A stretch of 39,931 nucleotides of DNA from CAYRVF01 sp964427535 (GCA_964427535.1 CAYRVF010000034.1:1-39931), one strand, 5' to 3'. Numbered from the stretch's first letter, positions 32,856-39,931 are shown. Made by a program: numbers and translations. The notes: generated from the letters alone by a model not told the origin.

Positions 32856-33797
32856 TCAGCGATACTCCACGTAGACCTTGATGGCGTCGAGGTCGCCGGT
32901 GGCGAGTCGCTCGAATGTGGCGGGCAGCTCGTCCGCGGTGCAGCGCGTGTCGAAGACGCGTGTAAGGTCACTTGGCGCGTGCTGGAGCGCCGCGAAGTAC
33001 CAGCGCGCGTGCGCCTGATAGTCCTCGCCGTCGCTGGAACCGACAACGCTCAACTCACGCTCGTGAAACGCGGGGGAGAGCACCAGCGGCTCGCGGTTGC
33101 CATCTGCCAGCACGCAGATGCTGCCGCCATGGCTCATCCGCGACTGCATCTCCGCGAACGCCGACGCGGCCGACGAACACTCTATGCCCACGGCATACGT
33201 CTCGCCGTCAGTCCGCACGGCGTCTGGCGGTTCGGCGGAGCGTGCACCCAGCGCGATTGCCAGCGCCCGCCGCCGCGCTCGCGGCTCGATCACGTCGATG
33301 GCCTGGGGGCCGAGCGCGCGCAGCATCCACACCGTCAGCAGCCCGATGGCGCCCGCGCCGGTGACGAGTACCGGGTCGTCTCGCTCGGGTCGCGTCTTGC
33401 GGATGCCCTTGGCCACATCGCACGTAAGGATCGCGAGTAGTGCCGCCTCGTCCGACACCTGGGGCGGCACGGGAAGCGCCTTTGCCTCGGGTACCACCGC
33501 GTGGGTGCGGTGGCCGTAGAAGCCGACCACACGGTCGCCGGGGCGGAGGTTGGTGATGTTGTATCCGCACGCGCGCACGAGCGCCATGTTCTCATAGCCC
33601 GTCATGCGCGGGTGGCGCTCAGGGGAACCCTGACGTGCAGTGCCGAGGTAGAGTGGCAGCTCGCTGCCGATGCTGATCGCGCCCGCGACCGTCTCGACCA
33701 GCACCTCGCCAGCGCCTGGTGGGCCGATCTCGTCTTCGACCCAGGTGAGCTGGCGCGGCGCGGTCAACAGCAGCGAGCGGCGTCGCACCCCTGCCAC
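32856..33797 (-). CDS. Zinc-less MDR-family dehydrogenase
   Basis: A medium-chain dehydrogenase-like protein of 313 residues. The nucleotide-fold motif is VLVTGAGAIGLLTVWMLRALG, with VIEPRARRRALAIALGA after it. The N-terminal half has AGAISIGSELPLYLG and MTGYENMALVRACGYNITNLRPGDRVVGFYGH. The usual catalytic-zinc cysteine (GxCGTD) is replaced by AISIGSE and the structural-zinc cysteines are missing, so it is probably zinc independent. The SISxGSE/TE pattern recalls the BchC-like branch, but I cannot name a substrate. The GTG at 33797 begins right after the hemE stop (TGACGTG), so it is translationally coupled to hemE. The longer frame to 34040 is shadow of hemE. Confidence 0.78.
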   Translation of the reverse strand: MAGVRRRSLLLTAPRQLTWVEDEIGPPGAGEVLVETVAGAISIGSELPLYLGTARQGSPERHPRMTGYENMALVRACGYNITNLRPGDRVVGFYGHRTHAVVPEAKALPVPPQVSDEAALLAILTCDVAKGIRKTRPERDDPVLVTGAGAIGLLTVWMLRALGPQAIDVIEPRARRRALAIALGARSAEPPDAVRTDGETYAVGIECSSAASAFAEMQSRMSHGGSICVLADGNREPLVLSPAFHERELSVVGSSDGEDYQAHARWYFAALQHAPSDLTRVFDTRCTADELPATFERLATGDLDAIKVYVEYR

Positions 33798-33798
33798 G

Positions 33799-34875
33799 TC
33801 AGGCGCGCCTGTATGGGTTGCTATGGACGTACTCGACGAGTTTCTCGAGGGTGTCGGGCGAGGTCTCCGGAAGCACGCCGTGGCCGAGGTTGAAGATGTG
33901 GCCTGGCCGTCCGCCCGCTCGGCGCAGCACGTCCCCGGCTTCTCCGCGCACGATCTCCCACGGCGCGAGGAGCACCGCCGGGTCGAGGTTGCCTTGTACG
34001 GCAACTTTGTCTGGTCCACCGACGCGGCTCCAGCCCTCATCGAGGGGGAGATGCCAGTCGAGGCCGATCACGTCGCCGCCCGCCTCGGCCATCAGCTCCA
34101 GCAGGTGCTGCGTACCGGTGCCGAATGTGATGAGCGGCACCGGGTATGGCGTCTCGGGGGGCGTGAGCGCGCCGAAGATGCGACGCATGTGCGGCTGCAC
34201 GTAGCGAGCATAGTCGCGGGTGCTGAGGGCGCCAATCCAGCTATCGAAGATTTGCAGCGCCTGCGCCCCGGCCGCGATCTGTGCCTGCGCGAACCGGATG
34301 ACGATGTCGGTGAGCCGCTGCATCAGCTCGTCCCAGATGTCCGGCTCGCTATACATGAGCTGCTTGGTGCGCACGAAGTCACGCGAGGGCTTCCCTTCGA
34401 CGAGATAGCCCGCGAGCGTAAAAGGCGCGCCCGCGAAGCCGATCAGTGGAACGTTCAGCGGCGCCAGCTCACGGCGCAACAGCTCGATCGTCTGAATGAC
34501 GTATGGGATGTCCGCGGCCGGTTCGAGCTCACGCAGGGCAGCGAGGTCGGCGCGGGTGCGCAACGGGTGAGCGACGACCGGCCCGGTGCCCTCCACAAGC
34601 TCCAGGTCAAGCCCGATGGCGACGAGCGGGAGCATGATGTCGGAGAACAGGATGGCCGCATCGACGCCGAGGCGCCGCACCGGCTGGAGGGTCACCTCGG
34701 TGCAGAGCTCGGGCTGGCGGGTGATCTCGAAAAAGCTGTGCTGTTTGCGAATCTCACGGTACTCGGGCAGTGAGCGGCCGGCCTGACGCATGAACCAGAC
34801 AGGAGTTGTGTCGGTTGGCTGACGCTCACATGCCCGCAAGAAACGGCTGGAGCTGGATGGAGTAGCCACTGGCAT
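33799..34875 (-). CDS. hemE: Uroporphyrinogen decarboxylase
   Basis: HemE removes four carboxyl groups from uroporphyrinogen III to give coproporphyrinogen III. The 358-residue product shows the signature VWFMRQAGRSLPEYREIR near the N-terminus, CTEVTLQPVRRLGVDAAILFSDIMLPL (catalytic Asp), GFAGAPFTLAGYLVEG, LQIFDSWIGALS, and GGDVIGLDWHLPLDE followed by VQGNLDP and HIFNLGHGVLPETSPD. The sequence is complete. No other heme gene is present. It is transcribed divergently from ctaG, which serves a heme-copper oxidase, a sensible but indirect link. A perfect TATAAT stands about 60 bp upstream. A short upstream purine run (GAAAGA) is the only candidate ribosome site. Confidence 0.97.
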   Translation of the reverse strand: MPVATPSSSSRFLRACERQPTDTTPVWFMRQAGRSLPEYREIRKQHSFFEITRQPELCTEVTLQPVRRLGVDAAILFSDIMLPLVAIGLDLELVEGTGPVVAHPLRTRADLAALRELEPAADIPYVIQTIELLRRELAPLNVPLIGFAGAPFTLAGYLVEGKPSRDFVRTKQLMYSEPDIWDELMQRLTDIVIRFAQAQIAAGAQALQIFDSWIGALSTRDYARYVQPHMRRIFGALTPPETPYPVPLITFGTGTQHLLELMAEAGGDVIGLDWHLPLDEGWSRVGGPDKVAVQGNLDPAVLLAPWEIVRGEAGDVLRRAGGRPGHIFNLGHGVLPETSPDTLEKLVEYVHSNPYRRA

Positions 34876-34935
34876 GTCTTTCGTCTATCGTGGCACAGAT
34901 GGACATATCTGACCATGGTGGAAGTCGCCTATGGG

Positions 34936-34941
34936 ATTATA
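34936..34941 (-). promoter_or_regulatory. Candidate -10 element for hemE
   Basis: A perfect TATAAT on the coding strand, preceded by ATTCCG, without a recognisable -35. Start of RNA would fall near 34929, leaving a ~54-base leader. The 11-mer ATTCCGTATAA is shared with the response regulator promoter. Confidence 0.4.
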
Positions 34942-34977
34942 CGGAATGGCGTGCGCGACGCGCCTGGGCTGGTGCGG

Positions 34978-35006
34978 TTGCCGAGGTCTACGTCGGGTGC
35001 TATGCT
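34978..35006 (+). promoter_or_regulatory. Candidate promoter of ctaG
   Basis: TTGCCG, a 17-bp spacer, then TATGCT with an upstream TG (extended -10). Transcription would start near 35013. That leaves nine bases before the GTG at 35022 but a normal leader before the ATG at 35061, which supports the latter start. Confidence 0.5.
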
Positions 35007-35060
35007 AGCGGATAGGGTTCAGTGTACCCGACGAATGGCCGTACCCCAAGGGCACTTCTC

Positions 35061-35930
35061 ATGGAAACGCATCTCCTTCTGACCGCATGGAACTTTGATC
35101 CGATCCTCCTGCTAGGGTTAATCCTTCTGTTGGGCGCCTATATTGCCGCGATTGGCCCGCTACGACGCCGATATGGCTGGGGTGATCCGGTCGTTGCCTC
35201 GCGGCAGTGGGCGTTTTACTGCGGGTGGGTGGTGCTTGCCCTCACTATGCTCTCCCCGCTGGATACCCTTGGGCGGAGGTACTCGTTCACATTTCACACG
35301 GCGCAGCTCTTCATCATCATCACGCTTGCCGCGCCGTTGCTCTTGACCGGACTGCCAGACTGGCTGGTCGATCGCATACTGCTACGTGATAGCATTCGCA
35401 GGGGATCGCGCAGCCTGCTGTTCGCGGTGATCGCGGTCGTCGGATTCAACGCGATCATCCTGCTGTGGCACGCGGGTCCGCTGTATGAAGCCGCGCTCGC
35501 CAGTACGCCACTACACGACTTACAACTGGTGTGCTTCCTTGTGGCCGGGGTGCTGACATGGTGGCCGTTGCTGACACCGGCCTCTCGCCAGACGCGCATG
35601 TCTAATCCCGTGCAAATGATCTACCTGACGATGGAGAGCCTGCCGCTGGACATCTTCGGTGTGGCGGCGATCTTCGCACCGAGCGCGTTCTATACCACCT
35701 ACGTCCACGCCTACCACTTGTGGGGCATGAGTCCGATGGTGGACCAGCAGATCGCTGGAGGGATTCTGGCGGTGCCGGGCAACATCCTCGACGTGGTGCT
35801 GATGAGCGTCATCTTCTTCGCCTGGATCGAGCGCATCGAGAAGGCACAGCGCGCCCGCGAGGCGGTGCAATACGAGGCCGAGGATGTCGCGGCCGCGGCG
35901 GCGATTGATTCTGAGGCCCGCCAGAGCTAG
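35061..35930 (+). CDS. ctaG: Cytochrome c oxidase assembly factor CtaG (caa3 type)
   Basis: A membrane protein of 289 residues with about seven hydrophobic helices, of the caa3_CtaG family, needed for copper insertion or assembly of caa3-type oxidases. Typical elements are SRQWAFYCGWVVLALTMLSPLDTL, FTFHTAQLFIIITLAAPLLLTGLP, ILLWHAGPLYEAALASTPLHDLQLVCFLVAGVLTWWPLL, and SAFYTTYVHAYHLWGMSPMVDQQIAGGIL, with membrane histidines that could bind copper. A cytoplasmic-looking charged tail follows. I prefer the ATG at 35061 (AGGG eight bases upstream) over the GTG at 35022. The oxidase genes themselves are not in the window. It ends four bases from the convergent LOG gene. Confidence 0.88.
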   Translation: METHLLLTAWNFDPILLLGLILLLGAYIAAIGPLRRRYGWGDPVVASRQWAFYCGWVVLALTMLSPLDTLGRRYSFTFHTAQLFIIITLAAPLLLTGLPDWLVDRILLRDSIRRGSRSLLFAVIAVVGFNAIILLWHAGPLYEAALASTPLHDLQLVCFLVAGVLTWWPLLTPASRQTRMSNPVQMIYLTMESLPLDIFGVAAIFAPSAFYTTYVHAYHLWGMSPMVDQQIAGGILAVPGNILDVVLMSVIFFAWIERIEKAQRAREAVQYEAEDVAAAAAIDSEARQS

Positions 35931-35934
35931 CGCG

Positions 35935-36528
35935 CTAGGGCTGCGGCAGAGGCTCAACCGTCGCCGCGAGGCTGGCTGATTGGCGGAACTCGCGCATGCG
36001 GCGGAGCAGTCCAGCCGGGTCGGTGTCGCGCAAGAGCATGTCGCGGTTGCCTTCTGGCACGAACCCTTCGTCGACAGCGTGTTCTACAAAGGCGAGCAAC
36101 GCGGTGTAGTAGCCGTTGTCGTCGAGCAGACCAATGGGCTTGTCATGCAGGCCGAGTTGCGCCCACGTGATGATCTCAAATAGCTCGTCGCAGGTGCCGA
36201 ATCCGCCGGGCAGCGCGATGAAGCCATCGGCGAGCTCGAACATCTTTGCCTTGCGTTCGTGCATGCTGCTCACCTCGATGAGCTCAGTCAATCCGGCGTG
36301 AGCCACCTCACGGCGAAACAGCCCGCGCGGCAGCACGCCAATCACCTCACCGCCGCATGCGAGCGCCGCGTCGGCCACCACCCCCATGAGTCCCCTGCTC
36401 GCGCCACCGTAGACGAGTCCAAGTCCTTGCCGGGCGAGCTCTGTGCCGAGGCATTGCGCCAAAGACGCGTAACCGGGGCGAGAACCGAGGCTGGATCCCG
36501 TGAACACACAGATTCGATGCATACCCAT
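35935..36528 (-). CDS. LOG-family protein (cytokinin riboside 5'-monophosphate phosphoribohydrolase-like)
   Basis: A 197-residue Rossmann-like protein of the 'lysine decarboxylase-like' LOG family, which cleaves nucleoside 5'-monophosphates to base and ribose 5-phosphate. Evidence: ICVFTGSSLGSRPGYASLAQCLG, LVYGGASRGLMGVVADAAL, the SMHERKAKMFELADGFIALPGGFGTCDELFEIITWAQLG block with the diagnostic PGGxGTxxE, and GFVPEGNRDML. The name lysine decarboxylase in old annotations is misleading. The start at 36528 has a G-rich GGGGG stretch close upstream; the ATG at 36522 is an alternative, and the open frame to 36579 lacks family similarity. Substrate probably AMP or related nucleotides, inferred. 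Confidence 0.9.
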   Translation of the reverse strand: MGMHRICVFTGSSLGSRPGYASLAQCLGTELARQGLGLVYGGASRGLMGVVADAALACGGEVIGVLPRGLFRREVAHAGLTELIEVSSMHERKAKMFELADGFIALPGGFGTCDELFEIITWAQLGLHDKPIGLLDDNGYYTALLAFVEHAVDEGFVPEGNRDMLLRDTDPAGLLRRMREFRQSASLAATVEPLPQP

Positions 36529-36706
36529 CCATCCCCCATCCAGGCCGCGCGGTCTTTGGCATGCTTCGCGCGATTCCATGTCATACTATGGTACTGCTGG
36601 GACGCCCACCTGCACTCCAAGCGAGCGCTCCAGACGCAGCGCATAGACATTGTACATGACATGGATGTCGCATGGCTCTGCGCGCGAGATAACACGAGGA
36701 TGGGGC

Positions 36707-37507
36707 ATGGAGATGACAATACTGAGCAACGACGATACTCATGGGGAGGGTCAGTCCGTTATGCGTCCGGCAAGCGAGAACGCGCCTGGCGAGCCGGAGC
36801 GGGCAGAACGGCTGCCGGAGTGGATGCCGCGCCGCCGCAACGTGCTGGTCGCGCTCTACGTCGTCGTGCTGCTGCTTGCGGGCGGACTCGCGTACGCCGC
36901 GCACACGTTCAGTATGCTTCCAGGCGATCTGGCGATCACCCGCGAGCTACAGGAGTCGAGCAGTCCGCTCATCTACTGGCCATTGTACGCCATCTCATAC
37001 ATCGGGTATCCCCTGCAGAGCGCGGTTGTCGTGACCGCTGTGGTGGCGGTGCTGCTGGCGTTGCGTCACTGGATCGCGGCACTCTTCTGCGTTGCCACAC
37101 TTCTGGCAGACGCTTTTGTCGCAGTGCTCAAGGTAGTCGTCGCGCGACAGCGGCCCACTTCTCAGCTCGTCCACGTCGTCACGCCGCTGAACTCACAGAG
37201 CTTCCCGAGCGGGCACGTGGTTCACTACACCGTGTTCTATGGCTTTCTCATCTGCGTACTGCTGGTGTCTTTCCGCCCATCCTGGTTGCGTAACGGGCTC
37301 ATCGCCATTTGCGCTGCGCTCATCGTGCTGGTGGGCATCTCGCGCGTGTACCTGGGCGAGCACTGGGCAAGTGACGTGCTGGGTGGCTACCTCATCGGCT
37401 GTCTCTTCCTCGTCCCCCTGGTGGCGATCTATATGCGTGTGCGCCGTCGGTATCTGGCGTCTCAGCATGCACGGCGCTCGCCGCCTCGGGTGGCCGCCTC
37501 GTCCTGA
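36707..37507 (+). CDS. PAP2-family membrane phosphatase
   Basis: A 266-residue membrane protein with about six helices carrying the three-part phosphatase signature: KVVVARQRP, SFPSGH, and SRVYLGEHWASDVLGG. Members dephosphorylate lipid phosphates such as undecaprenyl pyrophosphate or phosphatidic acid, on the outer face of the membrane. Recycling of the carrier lipid would fit the glycosyltransferase and peptidoglycan genes in the window, but this is speculative. I chose the ATG at 36707 (GAGG seven bases upstream); another lies at 36713 and the open frame starts at 36650. Confidence 0.88.
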   Translation: MEMTILSNDDTHGEGQSVMRPASENAPGEPERAERLPEWMPRRRNVLVALYVVVLLLAGGLAYAAHTFSMLPGDLAITRELQESSSPLIYWPLYAISYIGYPLQSAVVVTAVVAVLLALRHWIAALFCVATLLADAFVAVLKVVVARQRPTSQLVHVVTPLNSQSFPSGHVVHYTVFYGFLICVLLVSFRPSWLRNGLIAICAALIVLVGISRVYLGEHWASDVLGGYLIGCLFLVPLVAIYMRVRRRYLASQHARRSPPRVAASS

Positions 37508-37519
37508 GGCTGGGGCGCG

Positions 37520-37539
37520 CACTAGTCATTGGACTAGTG
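37520..37539. promoter_or_regulatory. 8-bp inverted repeat upstream of the MFS promoter
   Basis: CACTAGTC (37520-37527) and GACTAGTG (37532-37539) are exact complements around ATTG. It starts 13 bp after the PAP2 stop and ends 14 bp before the candidate -35. It may be an operator, or a hairpin ending PAP2 transcription (ATTTTCCC follows). Confidence 0.5.
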
Positions 37540-37553
37540 ACATATTTTCCCTC

Positions 37554-37583
37554 TTGATTCTAGCCACACCCGCACGATAGTAT
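37554..37583 (+). promoter_or_regulatory. Candidate promoter of the MFS exporter
   Basis: TTGATT (37554-37559), 18 bp, then TAGTAT (37578-37583) in an AT-rich stretch unlike the surrounding DNA. RNA would start near 37590, just before the inverted repeat at 37603. Confidence 0.45.
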
Positions 37584-37602
37584 ATTCCCTGTCGCGTTTA
37601 AC

Positions 37603-37620
37603 TAATTGGTCAACCAATTA
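37603..37620. promoter_or_regulatory. Operator-like inverted repeat before the MFS exporter
   Basis: TAATTGGT (37603-37610) and ACCAATTA (37613-37620) are perfect complements separated by CA. Its position about 13 bp after the predicted start and 86 bp before the gene suits repression by a TetR- or MarR-type dimer, the usual control of DHA2 exporters. No such regulator gene lies in the window. Confidence 0.6.
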
Positions 37621-37705
37621 CGTACCAGGCGGCTCGTTGGGGGTAACCTGTTGGGTTCCTCGTCGCGCCCGCGCGAGTACGGCATCACGCATGAGGAGAT
37701 GTTCT

Positions 37706-39289
37706 ATGCGGCTAGAGTATAAGTGGCGCGCGGCCATTGTGGTAGCCATTGGCCTGTTTATGGCGATACTCGACAATACAATTGTAAGCGTTGCGCTGCC
37801 ACAGATGGCCAACGCATTCCACACCACCTTCGAGACCATCACGTGGGTGGCGACCGCCTACTTCCTCGCGCAGGCCGCCATCATCCCCGTGGCAGGATTC
37901 CTCAGCGATCGCATCGGCACCAAAGCGGTATTCATTGGTGGACTGGCGCTCTTTACGGTGGGCTCGCTGCTCTGCGCGTTCGCGCCGACCAAAGAGGCGC
38001 TGATCGCCTTCCGTGTATTGCAGGGACTTGGCGGCGGCGTGCTATTCCCTATCGCGTTCGCGATCATCTTCCGCGTCTTCCCACCACAGGAGCGTGGGCC
38101 CGCCTCGGCGGTGATCGCCGTGCCGGTGCTGCTGGCTCCGGCCTTCGGACCGACGATCGGCGGCTACCTGACCACGACGTTTGACTGGAGCGCGATCTTC
38201 ACCGTCAACGTTCCGATTGGCGTCGTCGCGCTCGTGCTGTGCTCGCTTGTGTTGCGCGGGCGCGAGGCTGATCAGGCGGCGAGTGGCATCACGCCCGCTC
38301 AGCGGCACAGCTTCGACGTGCTTGGGCTGGTGCTCTCGATGGCCGGATTTACCTCACTCGTCTATGGCATCAGCGAGGCCGGTGTGAAGAGCTGGAGTGA
38401 TCGGACGGTCGATACCTTCCTCGCGGTCGGCGTGGTGCTGCTCGTGGCCTTCGTCATCACCGAGCTGCGTGTGCGTGAGCCGGTAATGGATGTGCGGCTG
38501 TTCACGAATTACACGTTCACAATCGCCAACCTCGTGACGTGGTCGCTAGCCGCATTCCTCTTCGGGAGCCTGTTTCTGCTGCCATTCTTCTTCGAGAATG
38601 TGCAGGGGCATTCCCCGCTGACCGCGGGCGAAATCCTTATCTCACAGGGAATCGCGTCGGCCGTCGGCACAGTCATCGCCGGGCGGTTCTACAACCGGGT
38701 TGGCCCGCGCATTCTGGTCATCATCGGTCTGGCCGCCGTGACGCTCGGCACCATCGGGTTCACCCGGCTCGACGTGAGTACGACAGGGGCGTCGCTGCAA
38801 ATCTGGCTGATTTTGCGTGGGCTGGGGCTGGGGCTGGCGAACACGCCGTTGCAGACGCTCGTGCTCTCGGTCGTGCCGAATCGTGCGATGGCACGCGCCT
38901 CCTCGCTGGTGACGGTCACGCGCCAGGTCTTCGGCGCGCTTGGTGTCTCGGTGCTTTCGACGCTCCTCGCGCAGCAGGCGGTAGCGCATGCGAATGATGT
39001 GAAGGCGCAGGTCGCGACCGCACAGGCGACGCATACGCTGCCCGGCGGAATCGTGGGCCAGTGTATCGCGGCCGCGCATGGCAATATGGCGATAGCGCAG
39101 ACGTGTCTCGCACAGCATGTGCAGGTGAGTGCGTTGAACGACACCTTCACGGTCGTGGCGATCGGCTGCGGCCTCACCATCGTGCTGGCGTTCTTCCTCG
39201 GGCGTGACCCGAACATCGAGGCGGCCAAGCGCACTGCCGAGCGAGGCGAGCAGGCGGGTCCGCGCCAGCCGGTCGTCGTGGGAGAGTAG
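37706..39289 (+). CDS. DHA2-family MFS drug exporter (EmrB/QacA type)
   Basis: A 527-residue major facilitator with about 14 hydrophobic helices. The first helix motif LDNTIVSVALPQMANAF (motif D1 of the drug:H+ antiporter-2 group), GFLSDRIGTKAVFIGGL (motif A), RVLQGLGGGVLFPI (motif B), and PVLLAPAFGPTIGGYL (motif C of exporters) are present. It should export toxic compounds using the proton gradient; substrate unknown. The start at 37706 is decided by GAGGAG seven bases upstream at 37693-37698; the frame is open from 37637. An external loop near residue 460 carries two cysteines (VGQCIAAAHGNMAIAQTCL), which may form a disulfide. The upstream inverted repeats suggest inducible expression. Confidence 0.92.
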   Translation: MRLEYKWRAAIVVAIGLFMAILDNTIVSVALPQMANAFHTTFETITWVATAYFLAQAAIIPVAGFLSDRIGTKAVFIGGLALFTVGSLLCAFAPTKEALIAFRVLQGLGGGVLFPIAFAIIFRVFPPQERGPASAVIAVPVLLAPAFGPTIGGYLTTTFDWSAIFTVNVPIGVVALVLCSLVLRGREADQAASGITPAQRHSFDVLGLVLSMAGFTSLVYGISEAGVKSWSDRTVDTFLAVGVVLLVAFVITELRVREPVMDVRLFTNYTFTIANLVTWSLAAFLFGSLFLLPFFFENVQGHSPLTAGEILISQGIASAVGTVIAGRFYNRVGPRILVIIGLAAVTLGTIGFTRLDVSTTGASLQIWLILRGLGLGLANTPLQTLVLSVVPNRAMARASSLVTVTRQVFGALGVSVLSTLLAQQAVAHANDVKAQVATAQATHTLPGGIVGQCIAAAHGNMAIAQTCLAQHVQVSALNDTFTVVAIGCGLTIVLAFFLGRDPNIEAAKRTAERGEQAGPRQPVVVGE

Positions 39290-39316
39290 GCCAGGGCACA
39301 CGCCGACCTCATTCGG

Positions 39317-39377
39317 GAGCCTCCCGTGTACTCTCGATGCGCATACAGCATGTGCAACGAAGGTGCGCGGGAGGCTC
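39317..39377. terminator. Inverted repeat between convergent MFS and mazG genes
   Basis: GAGCCTCCCG (39317-39326) and CGGGAGGCTC (39368-39377) are exact complements 41 bp apart, entirely within the 93-bp gap between the two stop codons. A bidirectional terminator is plausible. The loop is long and there is no U-tract, so confidence is modest. Confidence 0.4.
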
Positions 39378-39382
39378 GTCGT

Positions 39383-39919
39383 TCAGGCGGTCGCGGTCTT
39401 GGCGTCGTTCCACCAGGCGAGCCAGTCCTCTGGCGTGAGGGTCGTCACGTCGCGCTGCTCAGATCGCGCGCGCTCCTCCATCGCCTCGAAGCGCCGGCGG
39501 AAGCGTTGATTGGCGGCGTGCAGCGCCTCTTCGGGCTGGACGTGCAGGTGGCGCGCGAGGGTGGCCAGAGCGAACAACAGATCGCCCAACTCGGCCTCGC
39601 GCTCGCCCGCGTCGCCGCTGGCATCGGCCTGGGCCAGCTCGCGCGCCTCCTCGGCCACCTTGGCGAGCGTGCCCTCGGTCGTGGGCCAGTCGAAGCCGGT
39701 CCGCGCGGCCTTCTTGCCAAGCTCATACGCCTGATAGAGCGCGGGTGCGCTCTTTGGCACACCACGCAGCGCGCTCTCGGTGGTGACATCCTCACCGCGC
39801 GAGCGCCGCTCCTCGCGCTTAATCGCCTCCCAGTTGCGAATGACATGTGAGGCGTTCTCGACGTGCACTTCGCCGAAGACGTGCGGGTGGCGGCGAATCA
39901 GTTTCTCGGTGATCAGCTC
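39383..39919 (-). CDS. mazG: MazG nucleotide pyrophosphohydrolase, C-terminal part; frame interrupted by TAG
   Basis: MazG hydrolyses (d)NTPs to monophosphates and pyrophosphate. The visible frame gives EKLIRRHPHVFGEV, the conserved linker, then the second MazG domain: WPTTEGTLAKVAEEARELAQ, EREAELGDLLFALATLARHLHVQPEEALHAANQRFRRRFEAME, with the EExxE and ExxD metal-binding residues intact. Upstream, the frame continues in typical MazG sequence (ELITEKL) but meets TAG at 39920-39922, beyond which GDV is still in register. So either this is a nonsense mutation or sequencing error, or only the C-terminal domain is made. A GTG at 39868 (GEVHVEN) could start a shorter product of 161 residues, but no Shine-Dalgarno is seen. 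The first MazG domain lies outside the window. Confidence 0.75.
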   Translation of the reverse strand, partial: ELITEKLIRRHPHVFGEVHVENASHVIRNWEAIKREERRSRGEDVTTESALRGVPKSAPALYQAYELGKKAARTGFDWPTTEGTLAKVAEEARELAQADASGDAGEREAELGDLLFALATLARHLHVQPEEALHAANQRFRRRFEAMEERARSEQRDVTTLTPEDWLAWWNDAKTATA

Positions 39920-39931
39920 CTAGACGTCGCC

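Noticed and set aside
36641..36680. GACAT/ATGTC repeats around TGTACA upstream of the PAP2 gene as an operator
   Set aside because: Arms are only five bases, the symmetry is imperfect and no promoter elements are positioned around them.
39920..39922. TAG in mazG read as a recoded amino acid
   Set aside because: TAG ends several ordinary genes in this window and no recoding signal is seen; mutation or sequencing error is simpler.

Overview
This is a GC-rich, densely packed bacterial chromosome window with 32 protein-coding genes on both strands. I see no tRNA or rRNA gene, insertion sequence, integrase, CRISPR array or phage gene. The gene content is: a clustered purine pathway with a fused PurS-PurL-PurQ, an iron-sulfur type PurF, a LipM-type lipoyl-pathway transferase, CtaG for a caa3-type oxidase, a DHA2 drug exporter, and a membrane-anchored sulfite oxidase-like enzyme. 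With no outer-membrane genes, this suggests a terrestrial or thermophilic-lineage bacterium such as a member of Chloroflexota. That placement is inferred from gene content only and is moderately uncertain.

Region 1 (1-11938, minus strand) is one long purine biosynthesis cluster. In transcription order it reads purS-purS-purL-purQ fusion, purC, purF, purD, purM, purN, purK, purE, then a conserved protein of unknown function cut by the left edge. Together these enzymes carry PRPP through to SAICAR (steps 1-7). purB and purH, needed for the last steps to IMP, are not in the window. Several junctions overlap, which suggests translational coupling. Region 2 (12127-14301, minus) is an OmpR-type response regulator and a four-helix histidine kinase lying just upstream of the pur genes, with its own candidate promoter carrying 11-bp-spaced direct repeats.

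Region 3 (14542-21571, plus) is a compact five-gene operon with no assigned pathway. It encodes a GT2 glycosyltransferase fused to a DUF2064/TIGR04282 nucleotidyl-transfer-like domain, a polytopic GT-C glycosyltransferase, a radical SAM/SPASM enzyme, a membrane sulfite oxidase-family molybdoenzyme with an internal twin-arginine segment, and a PLP-dependent aminotransferase. It is the best candidate here for an undescribed system, possibly the making and export of a modified glycoconjugate. Region 4 (21577-23029, minus) holds a PPOX/F420-type flavoprotein and a short-chain dehydrogenase.

Region 5 (23321-27912, plus) is an Mre11/Rad50-like pair. The SMC-type ATPase has a transmembrane hairpin where Rad50/SbcC would have its zinc hook, which makes the pair more like YhaO/YhaN than SbcDC. 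Region 6 (28154-32855) carries a LipM-type octanoyltransferase, D-Ala-D-Ala ligase, an HD hydrolase, a DUF892 ferritin-like protein and an enolase-superfamily dipeptide epimerase. Ddl and the epimerase both touch peptidoglycan chemistry.

Region 7 (32856-39931) holds uroporphyrinogen decarboxylase coupled to a zinc-less MDR dehydrogenase, CtaG, a LOG-family nucleosidase, a PAP2 phosphatase, a DHA2 MFS exporter behind a strong inverted-repeat operator, and the C-terminal part of MazG. An in-frame TAG interrupts the mazG reading frame at the right edge.
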